This document shows, one piece after another, positions 17,603 to 26,684 of a stretch of DNA of 64,000 nucleotides. A model generated the notes under the pieces. The model was not told the DNA's origin and ran no database searches. It saw nothing but the letters and a program-made list of their open reading frames with translations. The DNA comes from Nitrosomonas sp. (GTDB lineage Bacteria; Pseudomonadota; Gammaproteobacteria; Burkholderiales; Nitrosomonadaceae). The stretch covers positions 113,772 to 177,771 of the forward strand of contig NZ_JADZAJ010000005.1 of assembly GCF_020852615.1 (NCBI RefSeq), in the 5' to 3' direction. The translations under genes and the position numbers were made by a program. Each line of letters begins with the position of its first letter. Position 1 is the stretch's first letter.

Positions 17603-18721
17603 ATGCGCTGGGATATTTTCTGTCATGTAGTTGATAACTACGGCGATATCGGTGTCTGTTGGCGTCTGGCACGTCAACTGGTGATGGAATTTGCTGTTTC
17701 CGTACGAATACTGATCGATAATCTGGATTCAATGCAGCGCATTTGCCCGGAAACCAACCCTGATCTGGCTGTTCAGCATATCCTGGGGATAGAGATTCTG
17801 CACTGGGTTATGCCATTTCCGGATCTTGTACCGGCAGATGTTGTGATTGAGGCTTTTGGCTGCGAATTACCCACCCGTTACGTGACAGCAATGGCTGCTG
17901 AAAAAACAGGCCCTGTATGGATCAATCTGGAGTATCTATCTGCCGAGCCATGGGTAGAAAGTTGCCACGGTCTGGCTTCTCCCCATCCTGGTTTACCGTT
18001 GATCAAATATTTTTTTTTCCCGGGCTTTACAGCAGAGACCGGTGGATTAATACGGGAAGCCGGATTATTTTCCCGGCGGGATGCGTTACAAACAAATTCA
18101 GCAGGATTGTGGCAGGAATTGGGTATCCCCGGCCCAATCCCGGGTGAAACCACCATTTCACTGTTTTGTTATAGCAGTGCCCCGACCCGTAATTTACTGG
18201 ACGCCTGGGCAAATTCAGCATCACCAATTCGATGCCTGCTGCCTGAAGGTGCAGTTTCGCAGCAGGTAGCCGGCTGGGCAGGCAAATCATACCTTGCAGC
18301 GGGAGAATGCATTCAGCGCAGAAGCCTTATTTTGCAGGTTATCCCTTTCCTGTCACAGGAAAATTATGATCATTTGCTGTGGGCATGCGACTGTAATTTT
18401 GTACGCGGTGAAGATTCTTTCGTACGCGCGCAATGGGCAGCACGGCCCATCATCTGGCAGATTTATCCACAGCAGGAAAATATACATTTAACCAAACTCA
18501 ATGCTTTCCTGGATCTTTATTGCCAGAATCTGATCAAAGAAGCAGCTGATGCCTTGCATGCCTTTCACCGGAGCTGGAACCGTAACGAAAACCCGGATTG
18601 GGATGCTTTCTGGACACATCAGAAAATACTGCAATCTCATGCAATCAGCTGGGCTGATCAGCTTGGGAAAATGCCCGACCTCACTTCCAGTCTGGTAGAT
18701 TTTTGCAGAAACCGGCAATAA
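17603..18721 (+). CDS. earP: EF-P arginine rhamnosyltransferase EarP
   Basis: A 372-residue GT-B type glycosyltransferase of the EarP (DUF2331) family. It moves rhamnose from TDP-rhamnose to Arg32 of elongation factor P. The N-terminal signature WDIFCHVVDNYGDIGVCWRL carries the two Asp residues (Asp11 and Asp15) that are essential in characterised EarP proteins, and the C-terminal nucleotide-sugar site (FVRGEDSFVRAQWA) includes the conserved Glu-Asp. The track's TTG at 17585 adds six residues; ATG 17603 with GGGAAA upstream is preferred. Its target gene efp starts 65 bases downstream and carries the matching Arg32, so the pair validates both calls. Confidence 0.95.
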   Translation: MRWDIFCHVVDNYGDIGVCWRLARQLVMEFAVSVRILIDNLDSMQRICPETNPDLAVQHILGIEILHWVMPFPDLVPADVVIEAFGCELPTRYVTAMAAEKTGPVWINLEYLSAEPWVESCHGLASPHPGLPLIKYFFFPGFTAETGGLIREAGLFSRRDALQTNSAGLWQELGIPGPIPGETTISLFCYSSAPTRNLLDAWANSASPIRCLLPEGAVSQQVAGWAGKSYLAAGECIQRRSLILQVIPFLSQENYDHLLWACDCNFVRGEDSFVRAQWAARPIIWQIYPQQENIHLTKLNAFLDLYCQNLIKEAADALHAFHRSWNRNENPDWDAFWTHQKILQSHAISWADQLGKMPDLTSSLVDFCRNRQ

Positions 18722-18786
18722 TTCCTTCGCCCCACTGGGGAAGACGAAGTATAATTCCCTGTTTTTCCACAACTTATAGTAATTAG

Positions 18787-19344
18787 ATGAAAACTGCTCA
18801 AGAACTTCGTGTAGGTAATGTGTTTATGCTCGGCAAAGATCCAATGGTCGTACTGAAAACTGAATTTTCCAAGTCGGGACGTAATTCCTCTGTAGTTAAA
18901 ATGAAATATAAAAACCTGCTGACTGAATCACCAGGTGAAGCTGTGTACAAGGCTGATGATAAATTTGATGTGGTGGTACTGGAAAAGAAAGAAGTTACCT
19001 ATTCCTATTTTGCCAGCCCAATGTACGTATTCATGGATGCTGAATTCAACCAGTATGAAATTGAAGAAGAAACCATGAGTGCCGCACTCAGCTTTCTGGA
19101 AGATGGCCTGCCTTGCGAAGTTGTGTTCTACAACGGCAAACCCATTTCAGTTGAGCTGCCCAATGTTGTTGTACGTGAGATTATTTATACCGAACCCGCT
19201 GTCAAAGGTGATACCACAGGTAAGGTAATGAAGCCCGCGAAAATCGCCACCGGCTTTGAACTGGCTGTACCTTTATTTTGTGAAATCGGTGACAGAATTG
19301 AAATTGACACCCGGACAAACGAGTATCGCAGCCGTGTCAAATAA
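18787..19344 (+). CDS. efp: Elongation factor P (Arg32 type)
   Basis: EF-P, 185 residues, relieves ribosome stalling at consecutive prolines. The loop that reaches the peptidyl-transferase centre reads [10 protein letters not shown], with Arg at position 32 instead of the Lys34 of Escherichia coli EF-P. It is therefore modified by EarP-dependent rhamnosylation, not by EpmA/EpmB lysylation, and earP lies directly upstream. The three OB-like domains are complete, ending in [16 protein letters not shown] 13-bp hairpin lies about 33 bases after the stop. Confidence 0.98.
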   Translation: MKTAQELRVGNVFMLGKDPMVVLKTEFSKSGRNSSVVKMKYKNLLTESPGEAVYKADDKFDVVVLEKKEVTYSYFASPMYVFMDAEFNQYEIEEETMSAALSFLEDGLPCEVVFYNGKPISVELPNVVVREIIYTEPAVKGDTTGKVMKPAKIATGFELAVPLFCEIGDRIEIDTRTNEYRSRVK

Positions 19345-19376
19345 ACAATAGTGATATCTGTACTCAATATGCTGAT

Positions 19377-19412
19377 ATTCCGACATACACGGGGGTACTT
19401 GTATGTCGGAAT
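19377..19412 (+). terminator. Perfect 13-bp hairpin after efp
   Basis: ATTCCGACATACA pairs perfectly with TGTATGTCGGAAT around a 10-base loop, 32 bases after the efp stop. Only a short AATTT follows, so it is a likely terminator without a strong T-run. It also marks the edge between the conserved efp gene and the phage-like scar. Confidence 0.65.
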
Positions 19413-19474
19413 AATTTACTGATAACACCACAGCGCAGAAACGGCCAGCGTTTTTATCCTGCCGAACAAGCCGA

Positions 19475-19879
19475 TCATAACATCTCCCCCTTGATCACCT
19501 TCAGCGGCACGACGGGGGCAGACTGCCGACGGTATTCCTCATCCCACATCCGGGCTTTGTCGATCATCCAGGTAAGCGGGTAAAGATCCCCGGGAGTGAA
19601 GATTTTCCCCTCGGGCGAAATGAGCTGGTTACGCAGTAACATCCAGCCTTCCCAGGCCTTAAAGGGCAGTTCATAGCCGGTCATGATGCGCAGCAGTCGG
19701 AACGCGGCATACGGTATCCGTACGACGCCGCGTTCCCAGTACTGGACAGTCCGCAGTGAAACCCGAAGCATGTCGGCAACCTGTTGACGGGTAAGCCCCG
19801 CCAGAATCCGCGTCTCACGCATAACGTCATAGTTCACGGGTTTGTAGGGTTTACGCTTGTAACGGCGTTTACGGGGCAT
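19475..19879 (-). CDS. VC1465-family Xer recombination activation factor (XafT-like)
   Basis: A 134-residue protein with a basic N-terminus (MPRKRRYKRKPYKP), a helix-turn-helix (LTRQQVADMLRVSLRTVQYWERG) and a second conserved block (PYAAFRLLRIMTGYELPFKAWEGW, then PEGKIFTPGDLY). This layout is what I recall from the VC1465/XafT family, encoded by filamentous and TLC-type phages. Those proteins switch on XerCD recombination at dif without FtsK. The gene lies only 540 bases from the chromosomal dif at 20417, which strongly supports the assignment. It overlaps the small upstream gene by 11 bases. No phage rep, coat or assembly gene is found nearby, so it is a remnant of an integrated element. Confidence 0.8.
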   Translation of the reverse strand: MPRKRRYKRKPYKPVNYDVMRETRILAGLTRQQVADMLRVSLRTVQYWERGVVRIPYAAFRLLRIMTGYELPFKAWEGWMLLRNQLISPEGKIFTPGDLYPLTWMIDKARMWDEEYRRQSAPVVPLKVIKGEML

Positions 19880-20081
19880 GGTGATACCTCACAGGCAGCG
19901 GGATATACCAGCGATGATGACGACGGTGATAAAAGGCACCTTCAAAGCGACCCTCAGCACACCAGTCGAGAATATCGCCCAGGGGAAGGCGAAGGTGACG
20001 AGCCAGGGATTCATCCGCGATCACGCCAGTTACCGAATTAGTGAAAAAATCACCTGATTTTCCAGGGTAAAAACGAGTCAT
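19869..20081 (-). CDS. Small helix-turn-helix (excisionase-like) phage-type protein
   Basis: A 70-residue protein from the ATG ending at 20081 (MTRFYPGKSGD), with GGAG six bases upstream. The core SLARHLRLPLGDILDWCAEG followed by a basic strand (YHRRHHRWYIPLPVRY) has the winged-helix pattern of small excisionase or DNA-binding proteins seen just upstream of XafT-type genes in filamentous phages. It overlaps the XafT-like gene by 11 bases, so the two are translationally coupled. It probably controls the element's own promoter or recombination; no more specific role can be claimed. Confidence 0.6.
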   Translation of the reverse strand: MTRFYPGKSGDFFTNSVTGVIADESLARHLRLPLGDILDWCAEGRFEGAFYHRRHHRWYIPLPVRYHHAP

Positions 20082-20104
20082 TTCAGTCTCCAAAACCAAT
20101 TTTA

Positions 20105-20245
20105 AGACTAGCGCCGGTTAGTCTAATTTTTCCCAGAATGGGAATGAATGGACTGGGTGTCAAAGAGTGCAAAACTGCCAAAATGGCAGTAAATGGACTA
20201 GGCAAAATAAAGTGCAAGGAGTGCAAAATTTGCACTGAATGGACT
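20105..20245. repeat. Cluster of hairpins and ~45-bp-spaced direct repeats
   Basis: Four perfect hairpins lie within 130 bases: GACTA-N8-TAGTC (20106-20123), TTCCCA-GAA-TGGGAA (20130-20144), CTGCCA-AAA-TGGCAG (20175-20189) and the palindrome GTGCAAAATTTGCAC (20221-20235). ATGGACT recurs at 20148, 20193 and 20239, spaced 45 and 46 bases, and AGTGCAA recurs at 20166, 20211 and 20220. The block sits between the phage-type genes and dif. It resembles the structured intergenic (replication-origin) region of a single-stranded DNA phage or small replicon. Confidence 0.65.
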
Positions 20246-20274
20246 AGTGTTACTATGTCCATTCGGGCATTCCT

Positions 20275-20300
20275 CACTCCTCGCTGCGCTCGTCGTTCGG
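20275..20300 (+). other. Stretch resembling ColE1-type origin-flanking sequence
   Basis: CTCGCTGCGCTCGTCGTTCGG occurs in this stretch. A very similar string borders the origin of ColE1-type plasmids, and I recall it in filamentous prophage remnants. It supports a replicon origin for the scar between efp and ogt. The match is from memory and was not computed. Confidence 0.35.
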
Positions 20301-20416
20301 TTGCCCTCATTTCCCCCCGCTCAAAGTAGAAAATCAAACAGGTTTTGCTGAGTAACTTTTCAATTTGACATAATGCATTTCTTCCTGCGTTTTTATACCG
20401 GCAGCATGAGCACTGA

Positions 20417-20444
20417 ATTGCGTATAATGTATATTATGTTAAAC
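20417..20444 (+). other. dif: Chromosomal dif site (XerCD recombination site)
   Basis: The 28-bp stretch has an XerC arm ATTGCGTATAA, a central region TGTATA and an XerD arm TTATGTTAAAC. By my alignment it matches Escherichia coli dif at 24 of 28 bases, with an identical central hexamer and 10 of 11 bases in the XerD arm. dif resolves chromosome dimers at the terminus and is the target of filamentous phages and other Xer-using elements. The adjacent XafT-like gene and the change in dominant gene strand around this point support the call. Confidence 0.9.
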
Positions 20445-20545
20445 GGTGGATGATTTATTTCTGAATAAACGCTATATCGCTTACCATTAACCATTGACTC
20501 AATTGGTACTGCTAAAAAATTAAATCATACTGGGAAGGTCGGATA

Positions 20546-21043
20546 ATGAACTACTACACTCTTCTGGAAAGTCCTGTTGATCGGTTATTGCTTATGAGTG
20601 ATGACGATTTTCTGACGGGGGTGTATATGGAGATTGAGATACAGAAATTACTGCCGCGTATCATAGGGAATAGTAACTGGCGACAGGATAAAGTACCTTT
20701 CACTGAAACAATTGCTCAGCTAAACGCTTATTTTGCGAAGGAACTGATTGAGTTTGATCTGCCAATGAAAGCAATCGGAACCCCTTTCCAGCAGGCTGTC
20801 TGGCAGCAGTTAAGTACCATCTCCTATGGTGAAACTGTCAGTTACAAATACATCGCTGAGCGTATCCACCTGCCTAAAGCTGCACGTGCTGTGGGTATGG
20901 CCAACGGACAAAATCCCATTTCGATTATTATTCCCTGTCATCGTGTAATTGGCGCCAATGGCAAGCTGACGGGCTATGGCGGTGGAGTTCACCGTAAGCA
21001 GTGGTTACTGGCACACGAAGACAGGCAAACCTCTTTCACCTGA
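20546..21043 (+). CDS. ogt: Methylated-DNA-[protein]-cysteine S-methyltransferase
   Basis: A 165-residue O6-alkylguanine-DNA alkyltransferase of the single-domain Ogt type. It takes the alkyl group from damaged guanine onto its own cysteine. The acceptor Cys is in IIPCHRVIGANG, preceded by the Arg-finger/recognition helix (RAVGMANGQNP) and followed by YGGGVHRKQWLL. No AdaA-type regulatory domain is attached. GGAAGG lies upstream of the ATG. It is the first intact gene east of dif and converges on rsmA. Confidence 0.95.
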   Translation: MNYYTLLESPVDRLLLMSDDDFLTGVYMEIEIQKLLPRIIGNSNWRQDKVPFTETIAQLNAYFAKELIEFDLPMKAIGTPFQQAVWQQLSTISYGETVSYKYIAERIHLPKAARAVGMANGQNPISIIIPCHRVIGANGKLTGYGGGVHRKQWLLAHEDRQTSFT

Positions 21044-21053
21044 TTCCTGATTA

Positions 21054-21824
21054 TCACCTGTTCTCATAAATCTGCCTGGTAATCGCAGAATATTGTTTCA
21101 GGGACAGATTCTCTGCTCGCAACCCTGCATCAATTCCTAACTGTTCAAAATTACTGACAGTCAGGTAGTTCCGCAGCGTATTACGCAATGTTTTACGCCG
21201 CTGAGAGAATGCAGCAGTCACCAGCTCGGCAAACAGCTTTTCCTGTTCAAATGGAATAACCGGCTCCGCTCTTGGCCGCATGCACACAATGGCAGACTGG
21301 ACTCGTGGCGGCGGGTTAAACGCTTCTGCAGGCACATCCAACATCTGTTCCATCTCAAACCGGTTCTGCAGCATGAGTGACAAACGCCCGTAATCCGATG
21401 TGGAAGGTAATGCCACCATACGTTCCACCACTTCGAGCTGCAGCATGAAATACATATCAATAATCAGATTGCTGAATTGAGCCAGATGAAACAGCAATGG
21501 TGTAGAAATGTTATAGGGCAGATTTCCAACGATCCGCAATCTATCCCCCAGCGCAGAGAAATCAAATTTCAGCGCATCAGCATTATGGATAACCAGCTTC
21601 TCGGTATCAGTACGAGAAAGATGATCGACAATATCCCGATCTATTTCAATAACCTGCAGCTTGTCAAGAATGCTGAGAAGCGGTCTGGTCAGCGCGCCCA
21701 GTCCAGGCCCTATCTCGATCATCCGGTCACCGGGTGCCGGATGAATGATATGGATAATTTTGGTAATGAGGTGTGTATCGACCAGAAAATGCTGGCCAAA
21801 ACGTTTGCGCGGGATGTGCCGCAT
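21054..21824 (-). CDS. rsmA: 16S rRNA (adenine1518/1519-N6)-dimethyltransferase
   Basis: RsmA (KsgA) dimethylates two adjacent adenines in the 3' hairpin of 16S rRNA late in 30S assembly. The SAM-binding motif (IEIGPGLGALTRPLL), the acidic loop (VIEIDRD) and the catalytic NLPY motif (VGNLPYNISTP) are present, with RKRFGQHFL at the N-terminus. The ATG ending at 21824 gives 256 residues; a GTG at 21860 would add 12 residues and has no better ribosome site. It lies downstream of pdxA by about 80 bases, in the common order surA-pdxA-rsmA, so it is probably part of the lptD-surA-pdxA-rsmA transcript. Confidence 0.96.
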   Translation of the reverse strand: MRHIPRKRFGQHFLVDTHLITKIIHIIHPAPGDRMIEIGPGLGALTRPLLSILDKLQVIEIDRDIVDHLSRTDTEKLVIHNADALKFDFSALGDRLRIVGNLPYNISTPLLFHLAQFSNLIIDMYFMLQLEVVERMVALPSTSDYGRLSLMLQNRFEMEQMLDVPAEAFNPPPRVQSAIVCMRPRAEPVIPFEQEKLFAELVTAAFSQRRKTLRNTLRNYLTVSNFEQLGIDAGLRAENLSLKQYSAITRQIYENR

Positions 21825-21907
21825 AGCAGTGTGCTGAGTAGGTTTTGAATAAATCTGCACACACCAGTCCGATTTTCCCGGATTTAAGGTTATGACAGAG
21901 ACTGGCT

Positions 21908-22915
21908 TTATTGGGCTACAGCAACGGTGCGTGTTTTCTCGATGAGCATCAACGCTGTTTCAATCGCAGTATTCATACTGCCGGTTTCAGCCCGTCCGCT
22001 TCCGGCCAGCTCCAATGCCGTGCCATGATCAACAGAAGTACGAATAATGGGCATTCCCAAACTGATATTGACGCCGTGTCCAAAGCTGGCATGTTTGAGC
22101 ACCGGTAATCCCTGATCATGGTACATGACAAAAATACAATCGTATTCCTTGAGCCTGGGCGGGTTGAACATGGTATCTGCCGGTAACGGACCGAGCAGAT
22201 TCATCCCTTCCTGTCGCAATTTTTCCAGTACCGGGATAATTACATCGATTTCTTCCCGGCCGAGATGACCGGATTCTCCTGCATGTGGATTCAGTCCTGC
22301 CACGGCAATACGCGGGTTTTTGATCGCAAAACGTACTATCAGATCATGGTGAATGATACGCAGCTTTTGTTCCAGCCGTTCAGGTGTAATGGCTGCTGGT
22401 ACATTTTTGAGTGGCAGGTGTGTCGTAGCCAGCGTTACTCGCATCCCTCCCCCGGCCAGCATCATGACTGCGTGGCTGTCAGTCAGCTCAGACAGGTATT
22501 CAGTATGCCCGGAAAATGGAATACCGGACTCACTGATAATGCCTTTATGCACCGGCGCTGTAACCATGGCATCAGCCTTACCTGTAACACAGGCTTCAAC
22601 AGCCAGCCGCAACGTTTCCAGAACGTAAGCAGCATTGCTGACATCCAACTGCCCCGCTACAACAGGATTTTTAACAGGTACATGCCGCACGTGCAAGTAA
22701 CCTGCCTGATGAGTACAGGTATTGGCAGCTTTCTCGTCTATCAGCTGTAAAGGTAATCCCAGTTTTCCGGCACGCTGCTCAAGTACATGGCGATCAGCAA
22801 TGACTGTCATCCGGCAGGGCAAATTCTGCTGTGCAATCTGCACACATAAATCCGGACCAATGCCGGCAGGTTCACCCGCAGTTACCACCAGATGAGGAAT
22901 GAAAGAAGGTGCCAT
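21908..22915 (-). CDS. pdxA: 4-hydroxythreonine-4-phosphate dehydrogenase
   Basis: PdxA oxidises 4-phosphohydroxy-L-threonine in the DXP-dependent pathway to pyridoxal phosphate. About 335 residues from the ATG ending at 22915 (MAPSFIPHLVVTAGEPAGIG). The metal and substrate residues lie in TAPVHKG, GHTEYL, LNPHAGE and MYHDQGLPVLK, ending with the SVDHGTAL region. Its place between surA and rsmA is the common proteobacterial order. A TTG three codons upstream is possible but has no advantage. Confidence 0.96.
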   Translation of the reverse strand: MAPSFIPHLVVTAGEPAGIGPDLCVQIAQQNLPCRMTVIADRHVLEQRAGKLGLPLQLIDEKAANTCTHQAGYLHVRHVPVKNPVVAGQLDVSNAAYVLETLRLAVEACVTGKADAMVTAPVHKGIISESGIPFSGHTEYLSELTDSHAVMMLAGGGMRVTLATTHLPLKNVPAAITPERLEQKLRIIHHDLIVRFAIKNPRIAVAGLNPHAGESGHLGREEIDVIIPVLEKLRQEGMNLLGPLPADTMFNPPRLKEYDCIFVMYHDQGLPVLKHASFGHGVNISLGMPIIRTSVDHGTALELAGSGRAETGSMNTAIETALMLIEKTRTVAVAQ

Positions 22916-22968
22916 ATTAAACAATTACCCGGTTTTATTTACGAACAGGGGGTCACTCTGCAGGATTA

Positions 22969-24312
22969 TCAGTTATCTTCGATCTTGTACTCGACATAAG
23001 CCTGATCCCTGAGCTGTTGTAGCCATTCCTGCACAATAGCATCCGCCTTGCGCGCATGGATGGTTTTACGAGCCATTTCGCGCTCCTGACGTTCACTGAC
23101 ATCCTGCGAGCGTCGCTCGATCACTTTGATCAGATGCCAGCCAAATGGAGAGCGAACCGGCTGGCTGACCTGACCAGGCAGCAGTATATTCATTGTTTGC
23201 TCAAACTCCGGCACAGTATCACCTGGCGAAACCCAGCCCAGATCTCCTCCGGCAGAGGCGCTGGCATCTTCTGAATGTGCCTTGGCAACATCCATAAAAT
23301 CCGCTCCGTTATGGATGCGTTCCATGAGCTGACCAATCAGCTGACGAGCATCTTCTTCTGAAACCAGTTCACTGACTTTAATCAGAATATGTTGCGCATG
23401 GGTCTGCTCGATAATGGCTGCTTTCTTTTCCTGCTGGCGACGTGCGAGCAGTTTGAGGATATGAAAACCAATCGGGCTTCGCACAACTGGCGTAATCTCT
23501 CCGGGCTGCATTTTTATCAGCATTTCGGCAAAGGGTGAGCCCATCTGGCCAACAGGCCGCCAATCCATCTCCCCCCCCTGCATGGCATCCGATGCATCAG
23601 AAAATTCAGCAGCTACCTGAGCAAAACTGATTCCCTGGCGAAGATTCTCATAAGCTGTCTCAGCACGCTTGTGTCTGGCTTCAATCTGGGCTTCACTCAT
23701 CTGTTCAGAAATCTGCACCAGAATATGGGCGATACGGTATTCTTCGTTATTAGTGGGTGAATTAGCCTGATTCTTCAGAAAATTATCAATTTCACTTTCA
23801 GTTACGTTAACGCGGCTGTTTACTTCCTGCTCTTTCAGTCGGGACATCAGGATTTCACCACGGATTTCCTCACGGAACTGGCTCATGTCTGTTCCTTCCT
23901 GAAAAAGAATCTGCCTGAATTCTTCCATAGTCAGGTGGTTATCTTGTGCAATCCGGCGCAGCGTCTGGTCAAGATCGTTATCACTGACAGTTACCCCGAT
24001 TTCTTTCGCACGTTGCAGTTGTATCCGCTTAAGGATTAAACGTTCCAGCAGCTGTTTTTCCAGAATTTCCATACGTGGCAGCTGCGTGTTCTGTTTTTGC
24101 AGCTGCTGAACCGTACTATGCAGAAGTTCACTGATTTCCTGCTGAGTGATAATTTCCTCGTTCACAACCGCCACAATACGATCGAGCGGTTTAATATCAT
24201 TCCGTGAATCGGAAACCCGGGCCGAAACGTTGATTGCCCATATAAAAACCAGCATGCCGATCAGAAATCTTCTGCTGATTTTCAGTTGCCTGTTACTGCC
24301 AGATTGGATCAT
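22969..24312 (-). CDS. surA: Periplasmic chaperone/peptidyl-prolyl isomerase SurA
   Basis: SurA escorts outer-membrane barrels across the periplasm; LptD, its best-known client, is encoded just upstream. The 447-residue protein has an N-terminal signal anchor region ([18 protein letters not shown]), a SurA N-terminal chaperone domain ([17 protein letters not shown]), and two parvulin domains (IAHILVQIS...GGEMDW and AQHILIKVS...[11 protein letters not shown]). It closes with a short C-terminal helix segment ([10 protein letters not shown]). Its ATG overlaps the lptD stop codon by one base (TAATG), so translation is coupled. Confidence 0.96.
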   Translation of the reverse strand: MIQSGSNRQLKISRRFLIGMLVFIWAINVSARVSDSRNDIKPLDRIVAVVNEEIITQQEISELLHSTVQQLQKQNTQLPRMEILEKQLLERLILKRIQLQRAKEIGVTVSDNDLDQTLRRIAQDNHLTMEEFRQILFQEGTDMSQFREEIRGEILMSRLKEQEVNSRVNVTESEIDNFLKNQANSPTNNEEYRIAHILVQISEQMSEAQIEARHKRAETAYENLRQGISFAQVAAEFSDASDAMQGGEMDWRPVGQMGSPFAEMLIKMQPGEITPVVRSPIGFHILKLLARRQQEKKAAIIEQTHAQHILIKVSELVSEEDARQLIGQLMERIHNGADFMDVAKAHSEDASASAGGDLGWVSPGDTVPEFEQTMNILLPGQVSQPVRSPFGWHLIKVIERRSQDVSERQEREMARKTIHARKADAIVQEWLQQLRDQAYVEYKIEDN

Positions 24313-26483
24313 TACAGTTCTGCCTTTGTATAGCCCGGGATACCCTGTCGCAAGACATCGATCGGATTAGTACCAATCCTCATTAAATCGTTCAATTCCA
24401 GCTGGACAAAAAAGTTGGTCGAAGTACTTTGTGATGCATCAGTAAACCGGTTAGCCACCAAACGCAGCGTCCAGCAGCACGCGTTATATTCGAGACCCAC
24501 CAGACCGGCAATCAATTTATCATTCTTCAATGAATAATTGACGGCTAAAAACCCCTGCCAGTTCTTCAGAAATGACCATTGAGTGGAAAGATCAACCTGT
24601 TCCAGAACATCCCGCGTAAAGCGATAACCTGCATTTACAATCTGCCCGGGAGCAGGTCGATAGCTGATCCCTGTGCGTATTTTCTCGATCAGAAAATTAT
24701 TCTGATTTAACTGCACACCTGAATCTGTCTTGATAGATTGCGTAAGATTCCCGGAAATTTCTGCGATAAAGTCTGAACCGGCTCTGGTAACCTGAGGAGA
24801 GTTAAGTAACACCCGGCGCTCAGTAAAACGGACTCTCTGACCGGCTGAAATACGCAGATACTCGTTACCCGTCGCGGAGTGGATCAGGCGGGAACTGACT
24901 GCCATCGTAATTTCATTGGCATCATTGATTCTGTCTTCGCCACTGAACCGCCTTTCCAGAAACAGCTGCGGGTAGCTAAAGTCCATTTCAGCAGAATCAA
25001 AGTTAGGTAATAACTGCTGATTTCTGTATGGAATATAGGTATAAAAAACACGGGGTTCAATGGTCTGGACAAAATTCTGGTTTCCCAGCGTGGTATCGCG
25101 TTCCATCGCAATACCGCTATCAAGGCTGAAAATGGGAACAGCCCGGCTCATATTTTTATCATCGGAATCAGGGCTTGCCGACCTGTTCAAATTATAATGT
25201 GTGTAATGAAGCGACATTCTGGGGCGAATAAACCCAAAAGAATTTTCCAGTGGAAAGCTGACACCAGGCAGTAATGTCAGGCGTTGGCCATGTGGCAAAG
25301 TAGGATGCGAGAAATTTGACCAGCTGCTGGCAAGATCAAAATCGAAACCATATACATTCCTTTTCGAAGCATTTACAGTAAATCGCGGCAGAATTTTGAA
25401 AGGAGAAGTAATCGGAATTCTCGGGTCCTGAACAGTCTGGAATTGCTGGACAAGTGTACTAAAGGAAAGCATGCCATTGCGACCCAGCTCACTGAAATAG
25501 CTGGCAAAAGCCTGTTGCAACAGGTTGGTCTGGGACGTCACAAGAATATTGTTACCCAGATCCCGGAAATAATTATGGTCTGATACCTTGTTAAAGTTAA
25601 CCATTCCAAACCATCCCGAGCCCAGGTTCTGGTAATGATTAAGCTGCATTCCATAACGTTTGGTGCTGGTTACCAGGTCATTTGGCAAATAATCCAGTAA
25701 AAGCTGTCCATTAAGTGCCTGTCCAATATAGCGAAACTCGTTATTCAGCATCAGGCCACGCTTGCTCATCAGCCGTGGCGTAATCGTTGCATCGTAGTTC
25801 GGCGCAATATTCCAGTAAAAAGGGACAGAAAGCTCGACTCCCCTCCTGCTGGAGTTACCCATAATGGGTGATAAAAATCCAGTCTTTCGTTCATTGCCGT
25901 AAGAAAAATTCATCCACGGCAGGTACAAAATGGGCACATCCTTAAACCGGATCGTCGCACGGCGGGCAGTTCCTTCCTTCTTGTTCTTATCCACTTCCAG
26001 ATCATCCGCCAGAATGTACCAGTCATGGTTATCCTCGGGACAAGTGGTGTAGCGTACTTTTTTGAAACGATACTGTTTTTCTCCATGCAACAATAATAAT
26101 TCTGCTTCACCACGTCCGCTACCATCTTTCTGAAGATAGCGCGGATTAATCAGCTCTCCTGTATCATCATTCAGATTCATCTGCAGGTAAGTGCCCCACA
26201 ACGTATCGTCCGGCCGCTCAAGCATTGCATTACCTTCAACTTCAACATCATCACTGCTTTGATAGTATTTCACCCGATCGGCTGTTAAGGTTTCATCCCC
26301 GCGGCGCATGCGTACATTACCGGTTGCTTCAACTTCCTGCTGATAATACCCATCAATCCGGTCTGCTTCGATATGCACCGGCTGACTGTTTCCGGCCCGG
26401 GATGACTGATCTGCACTCATGGTCCGGACAGGAAACAGCACCAGACAGATACACAGAATCCAATGCAGTTTAAGTTTGTTCAT
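24312..26483 (-). CDS. lptD: LPS-assembly protein LptD
   Basis: LptD is the outer-membrane translocon that inserts lipopolysaccharide into the outer leaflet, together with LptE. The 723-residue protein has a signal peptide, an OstA-type jellyroll N-domain ([20 protein letters not shown]) and a large barrel. The adjacent Cys-Cys pair (NACCWTLRL), needed for the long-range disulfides, is present, and a Cys in [11 protein letters not shown] fits the second N-terminal partner. I see no Cys matching Escherichia coli Cys31 at the start of the mature chain, so probably only one of the two native disulfide pairs forms. It heads the lptD-surA-pdxA-rsmA group and is divergent from the helicase gene. 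Confidence 0.95.
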   Translation of the reverse strand: MNKLKLHWILCICLVLFPVRTMSADQSSRAGNSQPVHIEADRIDGYYQQEVEATGNVRMRRGDETLTADRVKYYQSSDDVEVEGNAMLERPDDTLWGTYLQMNLNDDTGELINPRYLQKDGSGRGEAELLLLHGEKQYRFKKVRYTTCPEDNHDWYILADDLEVDKNKKEGTARRATIRFKDVPILYLPWMNFSYGNERKTGFLSPIMGNSSRRGVELSVPFYWNIAPNYDATITPRLMSKRGLMLNNEFRYIGQALNGQLLLDYLPNDLVTSTKRYGMQLNHYQNLGSGWFGMVNFNKVSDHNYFRDLGNNILVTSQTNLLQQAFASYFSELGRNGMLSFSTLVQQFQTVQDPRIPITSPFKILPRFTVNASKRNVYGFDFDLASSWSNFSHPTLPHGQRLTLLPGVSFPLENSFGFIRPRMSLHYTHYNLNRSASPDSDDKNMSRAVPIFSLDSGIAMERDTTLGNQNFVQTIEPRVFYTYIPYRNQQLLPNFDSAEMDFSYPQLFLERRFSGEDRINDANEITMAVSSRLIHSATGNEYLRISAGQRVRFTERRVLLNSPQVTRAGSDFIAEISGNLTQSIKTDSGVQLNQNNFLIEKIRTGISYRPAPGQIVNAGYRFTRDVLEQVDLSTQWSFLKNWQGFLAVNYSLKNDKLIAGLVGLEYNACCWTLRLVANRFTDASQSTSTNFFVQLELNDLMRIGTNPIDVLRQGIPGYTKAEL

Positions 26484-26684
26484 TCAGGGCTGAAACGTTA
26501 GCGAAGTTTTTGCAGATGTATTTTTATAAAGGCGCTATTATCCGACAATTTTTCCGGATGCTCGACCAGAACAGAAACCGGGTTTCGGGTGATTTTACCT
26601 GTTTGAACCAATAATCTGACGCCGGTGGCAGATTGCCCGGAAAAGCGCATATCGCCCCGTTATTTTTATCTACCAGCTATTTCC

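Noticed and set aside
20138-20329. 63-codon plus-strand ORF across the hairpin block
   Set aside because: It is generated by the direct repeats (MNGLG/VNGLG) and has no ribosome site; the repeats explain it better than coding.
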